A program made the translations under genes and the position numbers. This document shows, piece after piece, positions 7,142-13,960 of a stretch of DNA of 64,000 nt (positions are counted from its first letter, which is position 1; each line of letters begins with the position of its first letter). The notes below the pieces were generated by a model that saw nothing but the letters and a program-made list of their open reading frames with translations, was not told the DNA's origin and ran no database searches. This stretch comes from a virus: positions 186,001 through 250,000 of the IMG/VR virus record IMGVR_UViG_3300043427_002327; one strand, 5' to 3'.

Positions 7142-7526
7142 TGCGAGTGTCTCCTATCCAGGAGTTAAATGATTTGGTTGTTCTATTCATCCATTTCATT
7201 GCTTTAATTGTCACCAAATCATCTTCCTTTGTATTTGGGTTTTTCCACACTTTAGACCTTACCATTGAAGTGTTGTCTGTGGATAACCGTTGAAGAATTC
7301 CTGAAGGACAATTAGGATTTTCTGCAACTACAGCACGAACAAAACAATCATTATCAAATGAGATTAAATTTAATGTCGTTTGAGACACATTTAGATGTTC
7401 TGCAATGTTTGCAAGAACAATCCAATCCTTAAATGCCCAATAGATTAGGTGAAGGTCTTCTGCAGATGTAGTTGGGTCTTCAGTGAGTTCCTTAAGTTCT
7501 TTAATTGTAAGTTCTTCAGGGTTCAT
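7134..7526 (-). CDS. LRV-repeat protein (130 aa)
   Basis: This is the clearest LRV protein of the array. Its repeats read FVRAVVAENPNCPSGIL..LS.D and MVRSKVWKNPNTKEDDL, the known pattern (VR..VA.NP.TP...L..L..D). The start at 7526 follows a TAGAAT -10 box with an extended TG. LRV proteins are alpha solenoids that usually bind partners rather than catalyse; the partner here is unknown. Confidence 0.7.
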   Translation of the reverse strand: MNPEELTIKELKELTEDPTTSAEDLHLIYWAFKDWIVLANIAEHLNVSQTTLNLISFDNDCFVRAVVAENPNCPSGILQRLSTDNTSMVRSKVWKNPNTKEDDLVTIKAMKWMNRTTKSFNSWIGDTRND

Positions 7527-7547
7527 TGCAAGTTCTTCAGTTGCATC

Positions 7548-7604
7548 ATTCTACCACAGAAACTTCATCAGTTGGGAAACTCAAAGTCAGTTGCGAAAGT
7601 GTCC
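7548..7604 (-). promoter_or_regulatory. composite promoter: dyad operator plus extended -10 box
   Basis: On the minus strand GGACACTTTCGCAACTGACT (7604-7585) is followed after 31 nt by TGGTAGAAT, an extended -10 (TAGAAT at 7553-7548). The operator lies inside the 3' end of the upstream gene. It drives the LRV gene starting at 7526. Confidence 0.6.
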
Positions 7605-7831
7605 TTTACCCAGTTGTGATTGAGGATTTCAATACAGAAACAGATTTTCCAACAAGAAATCATAATGTCTATGATACTATTAAGACCAAGATAAAGAATT
7701 AAAGAAGGTCCTGTTGGGTAATCATTCCAACTGAAAGAGAGTTGAAGTAATGACCTTTCTTTGAACTGAATAATTGCGAGGCAGTATTCAGTGCCGAAAT
7801 CCTCACGAATAAAAAAATCCAAGATTTTCAT
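7568..7831 (-). CDS. hypothetical protein (87 aa)
   Basis: An 87-residue protein beginning MKILDFFIREDFGTEYC with a hydrophobic stretch around residues 45-70 (LILYLGLNSIIDIMI) that could be a membrane segment or a buried helix. Its 3' end carries the operator of the next promoter. Function unknown. Confidence 0.5.
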   Translation of the reverse strand: MKILDFFIREDFGTEYCLAIIQFKERSLLQLSFSWNDYPTGPSLILYLGLNSIIDIMISCWKICFCIEILNHNWVKDTFATDFEFPN

Positions 7832-8025
7832 GAAGTTAGTTCCTCTGCTAATTGGAGTAAGTCATTTTGGTCTAAGACAATAATACCGTTCTGAGCATTA
7901 TAAAATTTAACTTTAGAAGGAAGCAACTTAAGAATTTCAGCAACTAATTGTTCTTCTGTTTCTGCTCCATTGTTTCTTGCTTCCCATATGGAGTTCATAA
8001 AATCTTTTGTTCTTTCAGTCATCAT
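7828..8025 (-). CDS. small hypothetical protein (65 aa)
   Basis: A 65-residue acidic protein beginning MMTERTKDFMNSIWEARNN. Its ATG overlaps the deformylase stop (ATGA). Function unknown. Confidence 0.55.
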   Translation of the reverse strand: MMTERTKDFMNSIWEARNNGAETEEQLVAEILKLLPSKVKFYNAQNGIIVLDQNDLLQLAEELTS

Positions 8026-8462
8026 TCACTCACATATTTTTTAAATGTAATCCCGTCCAAATGATCAATTTCGTGTAATATGCATCTAGCAATTATTCCG
8101 GTATGAGTTTCAAGAATGGGATGACCAGACAAATTTCTATACTTCACCGTAACTTGCTTTGCCCTCGGAATCTCATAAAACTGCCCAGCAAATGAAAGAC
8201 AACCTTCTTCTTCTGTTACTTTTTCTTCACTCTCAAAGATAATTTCTGGATTAATCATTACCTTTGGGGTTTCATTTACTAAAACAATAATAATTCGTCT
8301 CAGGATTCCAACCTGATTTCCTGCTAATCCTACACCATTATTCTGTAGCATTACTTCAATCATACTTGCAGCAATGTTACGAACTGTATCATCTATTTTG
8401 GCAATACGTTTCGATTTTTGGCGAAGAGGTTTTTCACCATCCTGCAGTATAGTTAATGTCAT
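8022..8462 (-). CDS. def: peptide deformylase
   Basis: All three deformylase motifs are present: GVGLAGNQVG near residue 43, EGCLSF with the metal-binding Cys near residue 88, and HEIDHLDG with two His ligands and the catalytic Glu near residue 130. The enzyme removes the formyl group from nascent N-termini using Fe/Zn. At 146 aa it lacks the C-terminal helix of bacterial enzymes, as is typical for cyanophage deformylases, which are thought to favour host photosystem proteins such as D1. It overlaps its neighbours by 4 nt on each side. Confidence 0.93.
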   Translation of the reverse strand: MTLTILQDGEKPLRQKSKRIAKIDDTVRNIAASMIEVMLQNNGVGLAGNQVGILRRIIIVLVNETPKVMINPEIIFESEEKVTEEEGCLSFAGQFYEIPRAKQVTVKYRNLSGHPILETHTGIIARCILHEIDHLDGITFKKYVSE

Positions 8463-8734
8463 GTGTTAAAATTCCTTTTGAATTCTTCTAGTTTTTCTGG
8501 TTCATTGATGACAGTCATTAGTCCGTACTGAGCGATGAAGGAATCTAGTGCCGGATCTTGAATGGTTTCTTCCAAGTACAAACCACTTACCTTGTCGTAG
8601 AATTTCTCAACGTCTTCGGAAACGTAAGAACCCACATCACTGTCAAGTCCTGATCTTGCGTAAGAGTAGAGAGCGTCGCTGAGAATTTCTAATTCTTGCT
8701 CAGAGAGTTGGAAAGTTACTTTATACTGGGACAT
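8459..8734 (-). CDS. hypothetical protein (91 aa)
   Basis: A 91-residue acidic helical protein beginning MSQYKVTFQLSEQELEILSD. A CTAAATA late-type promoter lies about 20 nt upstream. It is coupled to deformylase by a 4-nt overlap. Function unknown. Confidence 0.6.
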   Translation of the reverse strand: MSQYKVTFQLSEQELEILSDALYSYARSGLDSDVGSYVSEDVEKFYDKVSGLYLEETIQDPALDSFIAQYGLMTVINEPEKLEEFKRNFNT

Positions 8735-8739
8735 TTTGG

Positions 8740-8940
8740 TTAACTTTTTTCTTTATTTAGATAAAAATCCTTTAAAGTGTTTGTGTCAATCGTCAAATGG
8801 TTAGTATTTGAATCATATTCAACTCCACTACCTTTTTCAGTGGAAAGTTGAGAAAGTCCAGCGAAAAGTATATATTGATGCACTTTCCAACCAAGAGCAA
8901 ATCCAATAGCAAAAGCAATAATAAGAAATAGTTGAATCAT
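8740..8940 (-). CDS. small single-pass membrane protein (66 aa)
   Basis: Residues 1-18 (MIQLFLIIAFAIGFALGW) form an N-terminal hydrophobic helix, probably an uncleaved anchor, followed by a soluble polar tail. Its ATG overlaps the stop of the zinc-ribbon frame upstream. Function unknown. Confidence 0.6.
   Translation of the reverse strand: MIQLFLIIAFAIGFALGWKVHQYILFAGLSQLSTEKGSGVEYDSNTNHLTIDTNTLKDFYLNKEKS
8754..8760 (-). promoter_or_regulatory. CTAAATA late-type promoter
   Basis: The minus strand reads TCTAAATAAAG about 20 nt upstream of the gene starting at 8734. The same heptamer precedes several structural genes in this window. A single short match in AT-rich DNA could be chance. Confidence 0.4.
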
Positions 8941-9170
8941 TCTTCTTTACGTTTAGGTTTGTCGCAATTGTTGCAGTAATAACTGAATCCGTGTTTGAAA
9001 TTTTTCACTTTCTGGAAGTTATCCAGACTGAGTGATTTAGTTTCCTTACACTTGGAGCAAGTTCGTTCAGCGGGGGCAAATGATGACTTCTTTTGCTCCT
9101 TGCTCTTTGACGAGCGATTCCCAATAAAAAGCATCTTCAATTTTAAGAAATGTAGCAGTTTCTTTAGCAT
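8937..9170 (-). CDS. zinc-ribbon protein or frameshift extension
   Basis: The C-terminal 42 residues form a clear zinc ribbon: CSKCKETKSLSLDNF, then G.SYYCNNCDKPKR (C..C ... C..C). The frame upstream of the ribbon overlaps another convincing gene (9067-9213) by about 100 nt, and no good start with a ribosome-binding site lies between that gene's stop and the ribbon. So the ribbon is either made from a start at 9170 or 9134 or, more attractively, by a +1 shift from the upstream gene (see findings). Confidence 0.5.
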   Translation of the reverse strand: MLKKLLHFLKLKMLFIGNRSSKSKEQKKSSFAPAERTCSKCKETKSLSLDNFQKVKNFKHGFSYYCNNCDKPKRKEE

Positions 9171-9213
9171 AACCTTTCTTTTTAGGTTTAAGGTAAGTGA
9201 CTTCGTACTTCAT
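9067..9213 (-). CDS. conserved-looking small protein (48 aa)
   Basis: Reading from ATG at 9213 to TGA at 9067-9069 gives 48 residues starting MKYEVTYLKPKKKGYAKETA and ending AKEVIICPR. The strand-helix-strand composition and the later KIEDAFYWESLVKEQGAKEV look like a true protein and resemble a short protein common in cyanophages. The CCCCC run just before the stop could allow a +1 slip into the zinc-ribbon frame. Confidence 0.6.
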   Translation of the reverse strand: MKYEVTYLKPKKKGYAKETATFLKIEDAFYWESLVKEQGAKEVIICPR

Positions 9214-9395
9214 TTTTCGCTTTGTTTAAAAAGTTCAATTTTACTATAATCTTTCTGGTAGACAAGTATGCACACATTTCTGCGCTTTTCTTCCGAAAAT
9301 AATCTAACACAAATGGTAACATAATTACTACCAACAAATGTAATAGGTCCGATATAGTTTTCATATCGGACCATTACTCCTTCAGCAAACATCAT
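9210..9395 (-). CDS. small beta-rich hypothetical protein (61 aa)
   Basis: A 61-residue protein with alternating hydrophobic strands (VRYENYIGPITFVGSNYV, CILVYQ), suggesting a small SH3-like barrel. The start may be 9395 (MMFAEG) or 9374 (MVRYENY, with AAGGAG just upstream). It overlaps both neighbours. Function unknown. Confidence 0.6.
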   Translation of the reverse strand: MMFAEGVMVRYENYIGPITFVGSNYVTICVRLFSEEKRRNVCILVYQKDYSKIELFKQSEK

Positions 9396-10080
9396 GGAAC
9401 TTCTTGAGAACTTTATTATTTACATCATAAAGCCCAAGAGCACCTCCATTAGAACCACACTCCGGATCAAGGACGATAGAATTTTCACTGATAGCAGTGA
9501 CATGGTAGTGACCAGAAACCATAACATAATCATGATTTCGGTTGTTATTCCACCACTCAACTCTACCCTTGGTTTCCCTATCAATCGGACCGTAGAGCAT
9601 AATAGACTTTGCTGCCTTACTTAGATCATCCTCATAAAGAAGACAATGATCTTCGTACTCCGGAACATTAACGCGACTTGAAAAATAAGCGTGAGAAACA
9701 CGGTATTCTTTTTGATTCTTATCCCGGAACACAACACCATACGGCATGGCGCACAGAAAATCATAAACTTCTTGAAGACTAATTCCGGCATTTTGGAAGT
9801 CATCAAGAGTCTTTTGAAGATCTTCACCAACGAAGACCTTATTTCCTTTGATGTACCGAATCAGTTTGTTTTGATGATTGGATTGGATGCAGATTGCAGA
9901 ATTGTTTTCAACCTGCTCTCGCACCTGAAGGTAAACTGATGCAGAATCCGAATGGTCTACCCGAGAGTCAAACAAATCCCCAAGAAATATCGGAGTCAAA
10001 TTATGATTGATGCAGTATTCAATTGCTTGTTGTAGCAAATGTGCTTGAGAATGCACATCACTGATAAAGGCGAAATTCAT
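9382..10080 (-). CDS. calcineurin-like metallophosphoesterase
   Basis: Motifs of the PPP/ApaH-type family are visible: a D.H in FISDVHSQ, GDLFDSR, SNHQNK in place of the usual GNHE, and SGHYHV near the C-terminus. They coordinate two metals for phosphoester hydrolysis. The start is placed at 10080 (MNFAFISDVHS) because the TATAAT box at 10105-10110 predicts transcription starting at about 10098, exactly at the alternative upstream ATG. It follows the RNA ligase and kinase genes, so a role in RNA end processing or nucleotide clean-up is possible but inferred. Confidence 0.8.
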   Translation of the reverse strand: MNFAFISDVHSQAHLLQQAIEYCINHNLTPIFLGDLFDSRVDHSDSASVYLQVREQVENNSAICIQSNHQNKLIRYIKGNKVFVGEDLQKTLDDFQNAGISLQEVYDFLCAMPYGVVFRDKNQKEYRVSHAYFSSRVNVPEYEDHCLLYEDDLSKAAKSIMLYGPIDRETKGRVEWWNNNRNHDYVMVSGHYHVTAISENSIVLDPECGSNGGALGLYDVNNKVLKKFHDVC

Positions 10081-10104
10081 GGAGAGGTTCCGTGTCATGC
10101 ATTA

Positions 10105-10161
10105 ATTATACCAGTATGGAGGGGTTCTGGGAACTCCCGATGGTCGGTTTCTAAAGTGTCC
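10105..10161 (-). promoter_or_regulatory. composite promoter: dyad operator plus extended -10 TATAAT
   Basis: On the minus strand GGACACTTTAGAAACCGACC (10161-10142) is followed after 31 nt by TGGTATAAT, a perfect extended -10 box (10110-10105). The gap holds a GGGA...TCCC element. A weak -35 (TTCCCA) sits 17 nt upstream of the -10. It reads into the phosphoesterase gene. Confidence 0.7.
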
Positions 10162-10171
10162 CTATATCAAT

Positions 10172-10645
10172 TCAGTTACCACGCTCAATGGTCTCAAAGT
10201 CTTCCGAGTTGTTCGGAACCTCAAATGAATGATACATTGAGGTCAGAACACTTTCGGGAATAACTTTACCTGGACGATGCTTGTTACGTTCGAGTGCTTC
10301 TTTGAGAGGAATCACGAAGTAAACAGCACGTTTACGATACATATCGGCAGGTACTTTGGAAGTTTTATTCTTCCGGGACTTCCGAGTTAGATTAGTCTGA
10401 TCAATGATGATGTCTTTTCCATCACGAATCGCCAACTTCAGTTGCAAATCCATATGACTCGTTGCCTTTGAGATAGTGCTCTTAAAGACATCATCATAGG
10501 TTTTATTCTGTTCTTCCGCAACCCTTTGGATATAATTGTCAGTGGAGATTACCACTGCATTTTCCCAATAGGGCATTGCAAGTAGAGTTTTAACATAGGT
10601 GGATTTTCCAGAAGTAGGAATACCACACAGCATAATCAATTCCAT
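10172..10645 (-). CDS. polynucleotide 5'-kinase (P-loop, Pnk kinase-domain type)
   Basis: The start at 10645 (MELIMLCGIPTSGKST) has a GGGGG site upstream and overlaps the ligase stop; an upstream Met lies inside the ligase. A GIPTSGKST P-loop, a STDNYI acidic motif and a DQTNLT segment match the kinase domain of T4 Pnk, which phosphorylates RNA or DNA 5' ends. At 157 aa it lacks the 3'-phosphatase half of T4 Pnk. It is encoded 10 nt into the ligase gene, so the two probably act together in RNA repair. Confidence 0.85.
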   Translation of the reverse strand: MELIMLCGIPTSGKSTYVKTLLAMPYWENAVVISTDNYIQRVAEEQNKTYDDVFKSTISKATSHMDLQLKLAIRDGKDIIIDQTNLTRKSRKNKTSKVPADMYRKRAVYFVIPLKEALERNKHRPGKVIPESVLTSMYHSFEVPNNSEDFETIERGN

Positions 10646-11847
10646 TTGAGATTCCCCCACATCCAACGGTTTTCGTTTACTTTGGTTTGAGTATTGATAG
10701 AAGTTTTAATCTTTTCCACCAGCAAATTTTTGATGGGAACTCCATTACGAAGAGAGAACATAAAACTTTGGTGAGTTTTGGGAATATGGGAGTTTACAAG
10801 GATTGCAAACTCTTTTTGGCTCTGACCCCTTTCAAACTGCTTGTACAGATCATAAATGTCAGTTCCAACATCCTCCAAAGATGCCCAGAACGCAGTCTGG
10901 AACTTCTTGAGACGATCTACATCTTCTTCCGTAAGAAGAGGAATAAGATCATCTACATCATCATTAACAATGGTAGCAATTACATTTTTTTCCTGATTAA
11001 TCGCTTCCTTGGACTTATGGCGAAGAACATATTGATTCGCCTTAATTTTTACCATGTGACCATTTTCAAAGCGCAGAACGATTCCTTCAGAATCCTCCCA
11101 TTCGCGGATCTGATCCACAAACAAATGGATATTCTGAATTGCCAAACCATCTACTGCCTTAACAACAGGAATGTTCCAAGCAGTCGCATAACTAACCATA
11201 GTCTTATAGTTGACATAAGACCCATTGTAATTATAACGAATAGCCGTAAGAATCAGTTGATCTTCAGGATAATCCAGAACAATTCGGTTTTTGCGAGAGC
11301 ACCATTCAAAAATAGGAGTGGTTCCTTTTTGAATACACTTCATAATAAAAGTATGGTATGGTTTATGTCGTTCATTAGTAGGAATCCACTTATCAGAAAT
11401 AAACTTTTCTGCCTGCTCTGAAATTTCGGTTACACCCGCTTTCGTGCCAAGAAGAAAACCATCACCATAAGGAATCGGACGAATCATAGACCCATCCAAT
11501 TTCTCAAGAACCACATGAGGTTCATAGAGATTAATCTTATTAGTTTGAGTTTCCAGTTTTTCACCTACGTTGAAAAACTTGTGATACGGACGAGAAATGA
11601 GTTTTCCATTAGCATCAAAAATCAGACCACGGCACTCGCGTCGGATAGCATACTGTAGAGTACGCTCAGCACGCATTTTCGCAGAACCACCAGAACACTT
11701 TACCTCAGGAAAAGTATCCTCCAGATTTACTGCATAATTAATTACAGTGTACCAACCTTTATTAATAACAAGAAATTCTTCTCTATCTTTGATGTGAGGA
11801 AGAACATCATCAATGGTTTCAATTTGTGGGAAAGAGTAATTAAACAT
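10636..11847 (-). CDS. rnlA: T4 RNA ligase 1-type ATP-dependent RNA ligase
   Basis: The 403-aa protein has the nucleotidyltransferase motifs: EKLDGSM (motif I, Lys forms the AMP adduct), RECRGLIFD upstream, FEW (motif III), SEGIVLRF (motif IV) and VKIKANQYV (motif V). Rnl1 ligases repair tRNA anticodon-loop breaks made by host nucleases, working with Pnk. The start at 11847 (MFNYSFPQIETI) lies 15 nt below the predicted +1 from the TATGAT box; a longer reading to 11880 would begin at a TTG within the promoter. Confidence 0.9.
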   Translation of the reverse strand: MFNYSFPQIETIDDVLPHIKDREEFLVINKGWYTVINYAVNLEDTFPEVKCSGGSAKMRAERTLQYAIRRECRGLIFDANGKLISRPYHKFFNVGEKLETQTNKINLYEPHVVLEKLDGSMIRPIPYGDGFLLGTKAGVTEISEQAEKFISDKWIPTNERHKPYHTFIMKCIQKGTTPIFEWCSRKNRIVLDYPEDQLILTAIRYNYNGSYVNYKTMVSYATAWNIPVVKAVDGLAIQNIHLFVDQIREWEDSEGIVLRFENGHMVKIKANQYVLRHKSKEAINQEKNVIATIVNDDVDDLIPLLTEEDVDRLKKFQTAFWASLEDVGTDIYDLYKQFERGQSQKEFAILVNSHIPKTHQSFMFSLRNGVPIKNLLVEKIKTSINTQTKVNENRWMWGNLKWN

Positions 11848-11868
11848 AATCAAATCTCGTACATAACT

Positions 11869-11926
11869 ATCATACAACAAAAAAAGGGGGCGTGGATGCC
11901 CCCTTGTGCCAGTTCAGGGATTGGGT
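11869..11926 (-). promoter_or_regulatory. composite promoter overlapping a terminator
   Basis: A TATGAT box (11874-11869) lies 32 nt downstream of a weaker operator copy (11926-11907), whose best half reads TGCCAGTT on the plus strand. The gap holds the strong terminator of the upstream gene. It drives rnlA and pnk. Confidence 0.5.
11879..11903 (-). terminator. Rho-independent terminator after the basic protein gene
   Basis: The minus strand reads GGGGGC, a 6-nt loop, GCCCCC, then seven T. This is a strong GC stem with a T run. It ends transcription of the basic protein gene (11914-12279) and insulates rnlA. Confidence 0.85.
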
Positions 11927-12279
11927 TTTCTTGTCATAAGTTTTTTCGCAACATTGACTGTAGATTTGCCCAATTTATATGTTCCCTTTATTGCCTTTTT
12001 AGCATTTTTTGCATTTGCAGATATTTTCTGTCTAGTAAGTTGACTTTGTTGCGCTCTTCTAGCATTCAGTTTTTCAGTTCTTTGCTTTTGTTCAGAACTT
12101 CTTTTTTGTGCTGCTTGTTTTGCCGAAAGAGTTTTTTGTTTATTTTTAGTGACAAATTGTTTAGTTATCTGTTTTCTATTAGAAGATTCCTTACGAGCAT
12201 TTGCTACCCTTTCAAGTCTTTTTTGTCTTTGTTCATCACTGAGACTTGCTTCTTCACAAAATTGCTTAAAGGATTTCAT
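11914..12279 (-). CDS. highly basic protein, candidate internal head protein
   Basis: The 121-aa protein is rich in Lys, Arg, Gln and Ala with no predicted fold. It begins MKSFKQFCEEA, close to the T4 capsid-targeting sequence of internal proteins (for example MKTYQEFIAEA), which the prohead protease cleaves after the Glu. A CATAAATA late-type promoter lies 25 nt upstream and a strong terminator lies downstream, so it is an isolated late unit inside an early cluster. Packaging into the head with the DNA is inferred from these features. Confidence 0.6.
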   Translation of the reverse strand: MKSFKQFCEEASLSDEQRQKRLERVANARKESSNRKQITKQFVTKNKQKTLSAKQAAQKRSSEQKQRTEKLNARRAQQSQLTRQKISANAKNAKKAIKGTYKLGKSTVNVAKKLMTRKPNP

Positions 12280-12302
12280 AAACGGAAAAGATATTTTTCT
12301 AA

Positions 12303-12310
12303 TATTTATG
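12303..12310 (-). promoter_or_regulatory. CATAAATA late-type promoter
   Basis: The minus strand reads TTTCATAAATATTAG about 25 nt upstream of the basic protein start at 12279. It matches the T4-like late consensus TATAAATA except for the first base. It makes the basic gene a monocistronic late unit. Confidence 0.55.
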
Positions 12311-12506
12311 AAATATCTTCATGAAAGGGCATAAAAATGTAGTTATCAGGATCTGGTTCTTCCCCATCAACTACAAACTCTTCAAATATAGAATGAGCGT
12401 CTTCAAAATGCTCATTTTCAACTAAAAATTTCATTCTGGAACAATAAAATTCTTCTATATGATAGATGTTCCATTCCTTTGGAGAAAGATCCATTAACAT
12501 CCTCAT
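12306..12506 (-). CDS. small acidic hypothetical protein (66 aa)
   Basis: A 66-residue acidic protein beginning MRMLMDLSPKEWNIYHIEEF. The start overlaps the upstream stop as ATGA, but a start at 12497 (MDLSPKEW) is also possible. Function unknown. Confidence 0.6.
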   Translation of the reverse strand: MRMLMDLSPKEWNIYHIEEFYCSRMKFLVENEHFEDAHSIFEEFVVDGEEPDPDNYIFMPFHEDIS

Positions 12507-12640
12507 ACGTCATAAATTTTGTTGTGTGTTTCTTTGAGAAGTTTAATTTCTTCTTCCAGTTCTTCAATAGTAACAAGTAACTGCTGCAAAGTTTCTTTTG
12601 CAATTTTAAGATCACTAAAATTTTCCAAATTAAGTTCCAT
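12503..12640 (-). CDS. short coiled-coil protein (45 aa)
   Basis: Reading from ATG at 12640 to TGA at 12503-12505 gives 45 residues. The segment LQQLLVTIEELEEEIKLLKE has clear heptads. The start and stop overlap both neighbours (TGATG and ATGA), which supports it over the longer out-of-phase frame in the same place. Function unknown. Confidence 0.65.
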   Translation of the reverse strand: MELNLENFSDLKIAKETLQQLLVTIEELEEEIKLLKETHNKIYDV

Positions 12641-12870
12641 CAGGGTACGAAAGCCTCCACTACACCAGATTCTTCATCTTCCAATAGAGCAAATCTAGGT
12701 GCTCTTTGAATATTCTCACGCAGTTTAGTGTAATATTCCGGCCATGACTCATTATCCCACTGGACAATAATATCAAAGCATTCATCTTCACTTTCAGCGA
12801 TGACGTTCAAAAGACCGCCATCGGATGTTGTAACGAAATAATCCACTACAAAAAAATATTTTTGAGTCAT
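12640..12870 (-). CDS. small hypothetical protein (76 aa)
   Basis: A 76-residue acidic protein beginning MTQKYFFVVDYFVTTSDGG with strands and one helix. It is coupled to the coiled-coil gene by a TGATG overlap. Function unknown. Confidence 0.6.
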   Translation of the reverse strand: MTQKYFFVVDYFVTTSDGGLLNVIAESEDECFDIIVQWDNESWPEYYTKLRENIQRAPRFALLEDEESGVVEAFVP

Positions 12871-12896
12871 TGTTGTTTCTGAACTACTCCTTGAGT

Positions 12897-13022
12897 TTAG
12901 GACGGATCTTTGGATTTGTCAATAGGAGCAGAGTTCTTGCCGCTCCCGGCGCGAATTAAATTTCCAACAAACACTGCGATAGGAATGCTAAGAATAAACC
13001 ACCAGATAAAAAATGTGATCAT
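12897..13022 (-). CDS. tiny membrane protein (41 aa)
   Basis: Reading from ATG at 13022 to TAA at 12897-12899 gives 41 residues. Residues 2-21 are very hydrophobic (ITFFIWWFILSIPIAVFVGN), so this is a single-pass membrane protein with a polar C-terminal tail. It shares one base with the upstream stop. Function unknown; holin-like activity cannot be claimed from size alone. Confidence 0.6.
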   Translation of the reverse strand: MITFFIWWFILSIPIAVFVGNLIRAGSGKNSAPIDKSKDPS

Positions 13023-13195
13023 TAATAGTCTCCGCAGTTAAATGAGTCTGCAATTTCTGCAACTCTATTGTATTCTGTTAACAATTTAGTTATATGCACA
13101 TGAATAGTCTTCAATTCATCGTCAGTTTTACCGACGATTGCTTCGTGAATCCGTTCAAATGCAGCAGCAGTTTGTAAGGTAAGTTTCTTTTCCAT
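13022..13195 (-). CDS. small helical hypothetical protein (57 aa)
   Basis: Reading from ATG at 13195 to TAA at 13022-13024 gives 57 residues, beginning MEKKLTLQTAAAFERIHEAI and probably two helices. It fills a slot with no other candidate and abuts the tiny membrane protein. Function unknown. Confidence 0.6.
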   Translation of the reverse strand: MEKKLTLQTAAAFERIHEAIVGKTDDELKTIHVHITKLLTEYNRVAEIADSFNCGDY

Positions 13196-13211
13196 AAATT
13201 TGAATTGATAA

Positions 13212-13712
13212 TTATTTTTGACGGACTTGTTCTACTTGAGATTGTTTTCCGTCTAGATTATATTCTTTATTCAGTTCAGAATTCCAAATAGTTCCATGAA
13301 TAAATCCGGCACCACCAAGAAGAATCGCAGATGCCATAATAATTGCACCCTTTTTCACCTCATCTTCCGTTGGATCTTCATTATCCGCAAAATCTGAAAC
13401 AGTGACACCAGTAAATTTTTGTGCCAACCAAGTTCCACCAGATCCATAAATCAACATAAGAACCCAAGGAGTAAAATAAAGGAAAAGAGCTGCTACGCCA
13501 AGAAGTCCTACAAACCAAGTTCCACCCCCAGAGGGCATAGAAATACCATCTCCACTACCAGATCCACGAATTTGACGAAGATTGCGAATGTTCATTGGGG
13601 AATAAATGTGTTGAATATTCCCTTTTGCTTCACCAACTGAACCTCCTTCCACAGTAACAGTAAAATAATTACCAGGATTGTTCAGAAGAATTTCTGCTTG
13701 CCAGGTTGCCAT
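13212..13712 (-). CDS. membrane protein with two hydrophobic segments (166 aa)
   Basis: The start at 13712 (MATWQAEILLNNPGNYFTV) follows a TATGAT box at 13740-13745; the upstream extension would lie in promoter DNA. An N-terminal soluble beta-rich region of about 55 residues leads to a Gly-rich linker and two hydrophobic segments (WFVGLLGVAALFLYFTPWVL and AIIMASAILLGGAGFI). The type is familiar from cyanophages, with no known function. Confidence 0.65.
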   Translation of the reverse strand: MATWQAEILLNNPGNYFTVTVEGGSVGEAKGNIQHIYSPMNIRNLRQIRGSGSGDGISMPSGGGTWFVGLLGVAALFLYFTPWVLMLIYGSGGTWLAQKFTGVTVSDFADNEDPTEDEVKKGAIIMASAILLGGAGFIHGTIWNSELNKEYNLDGKQSQVEQVRQK

Positions 13713-13739
13713 GATCAATTTATGTTGAATTACCAATAT

Positions 13740-13796
13740 ATCATACAGCAAAATGGGCGCATGTGGTGACTTTTTGTGCCAGTTTTTGAACTGGAT
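13740..13796 (-). promoter_or_regulatory. composite promoter: palindromic operator plus -10 box
   Basis: The operator position (13777-13796) holds a perfect CCAGTT-N4-AACTGG inverted repeat, followed after 31 nt by TATGAT (13745-13740). This copy diverges in sequence but keeps dyad symmetry and spacing. It may also form the terminator of the upstream 54-aa gene. Confidence 0.6.
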
Positions 13797-13960
13797 CAAC
13801 CACCCCTTTGCTGAAGAGAACGAACCATGAGATCCGAAAACCTTTCCATTTTAGTATAATGAACGGACGCTGGATCGTCATTAATAGCATTTTTAAGTGC
13901 AACTAATTCTTCCCACTCTTCTTTTGATAGATTTCCTGTCTTTGTTTTCGTTAAGGTCAT
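13796..13960 (-). CDS. small hypothetical protein (54 aa)
   Basis: Reading from ATG at 13960 to TGA at 13796-13798 gives 54 residues beginning MTLTKTKTGNLSKEEWEELV. It is helical and charged. The 92 bases upstream hold no gene; they contain an AATTGTC...GACAATT inverted repeat and possible promoter sequence, but no clear copy of the composite promoter. Confidence 0.6.
   Translation of the reverse strand: MTLTKTKTGNLSKEEWEELVALKNAINDDPASVHYTKMERFSDLMVRSLQQRGG

Noticed and set aside
10687-11421. A 244-codon plus-strand frame opposite the RNA ligase
   Set aside because: The minus strand has unmistakable ligase motifs over the same DNA. The plus frame has no recognisable protein features.
12418-12615. 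A 65-codon minus-strand frame starting MILKLQKKL
   Set aside because: It overlaps the coiled-coil gene and the next gene out of phase. The shorter 45-aa frame has coupled start and stop and better composition.
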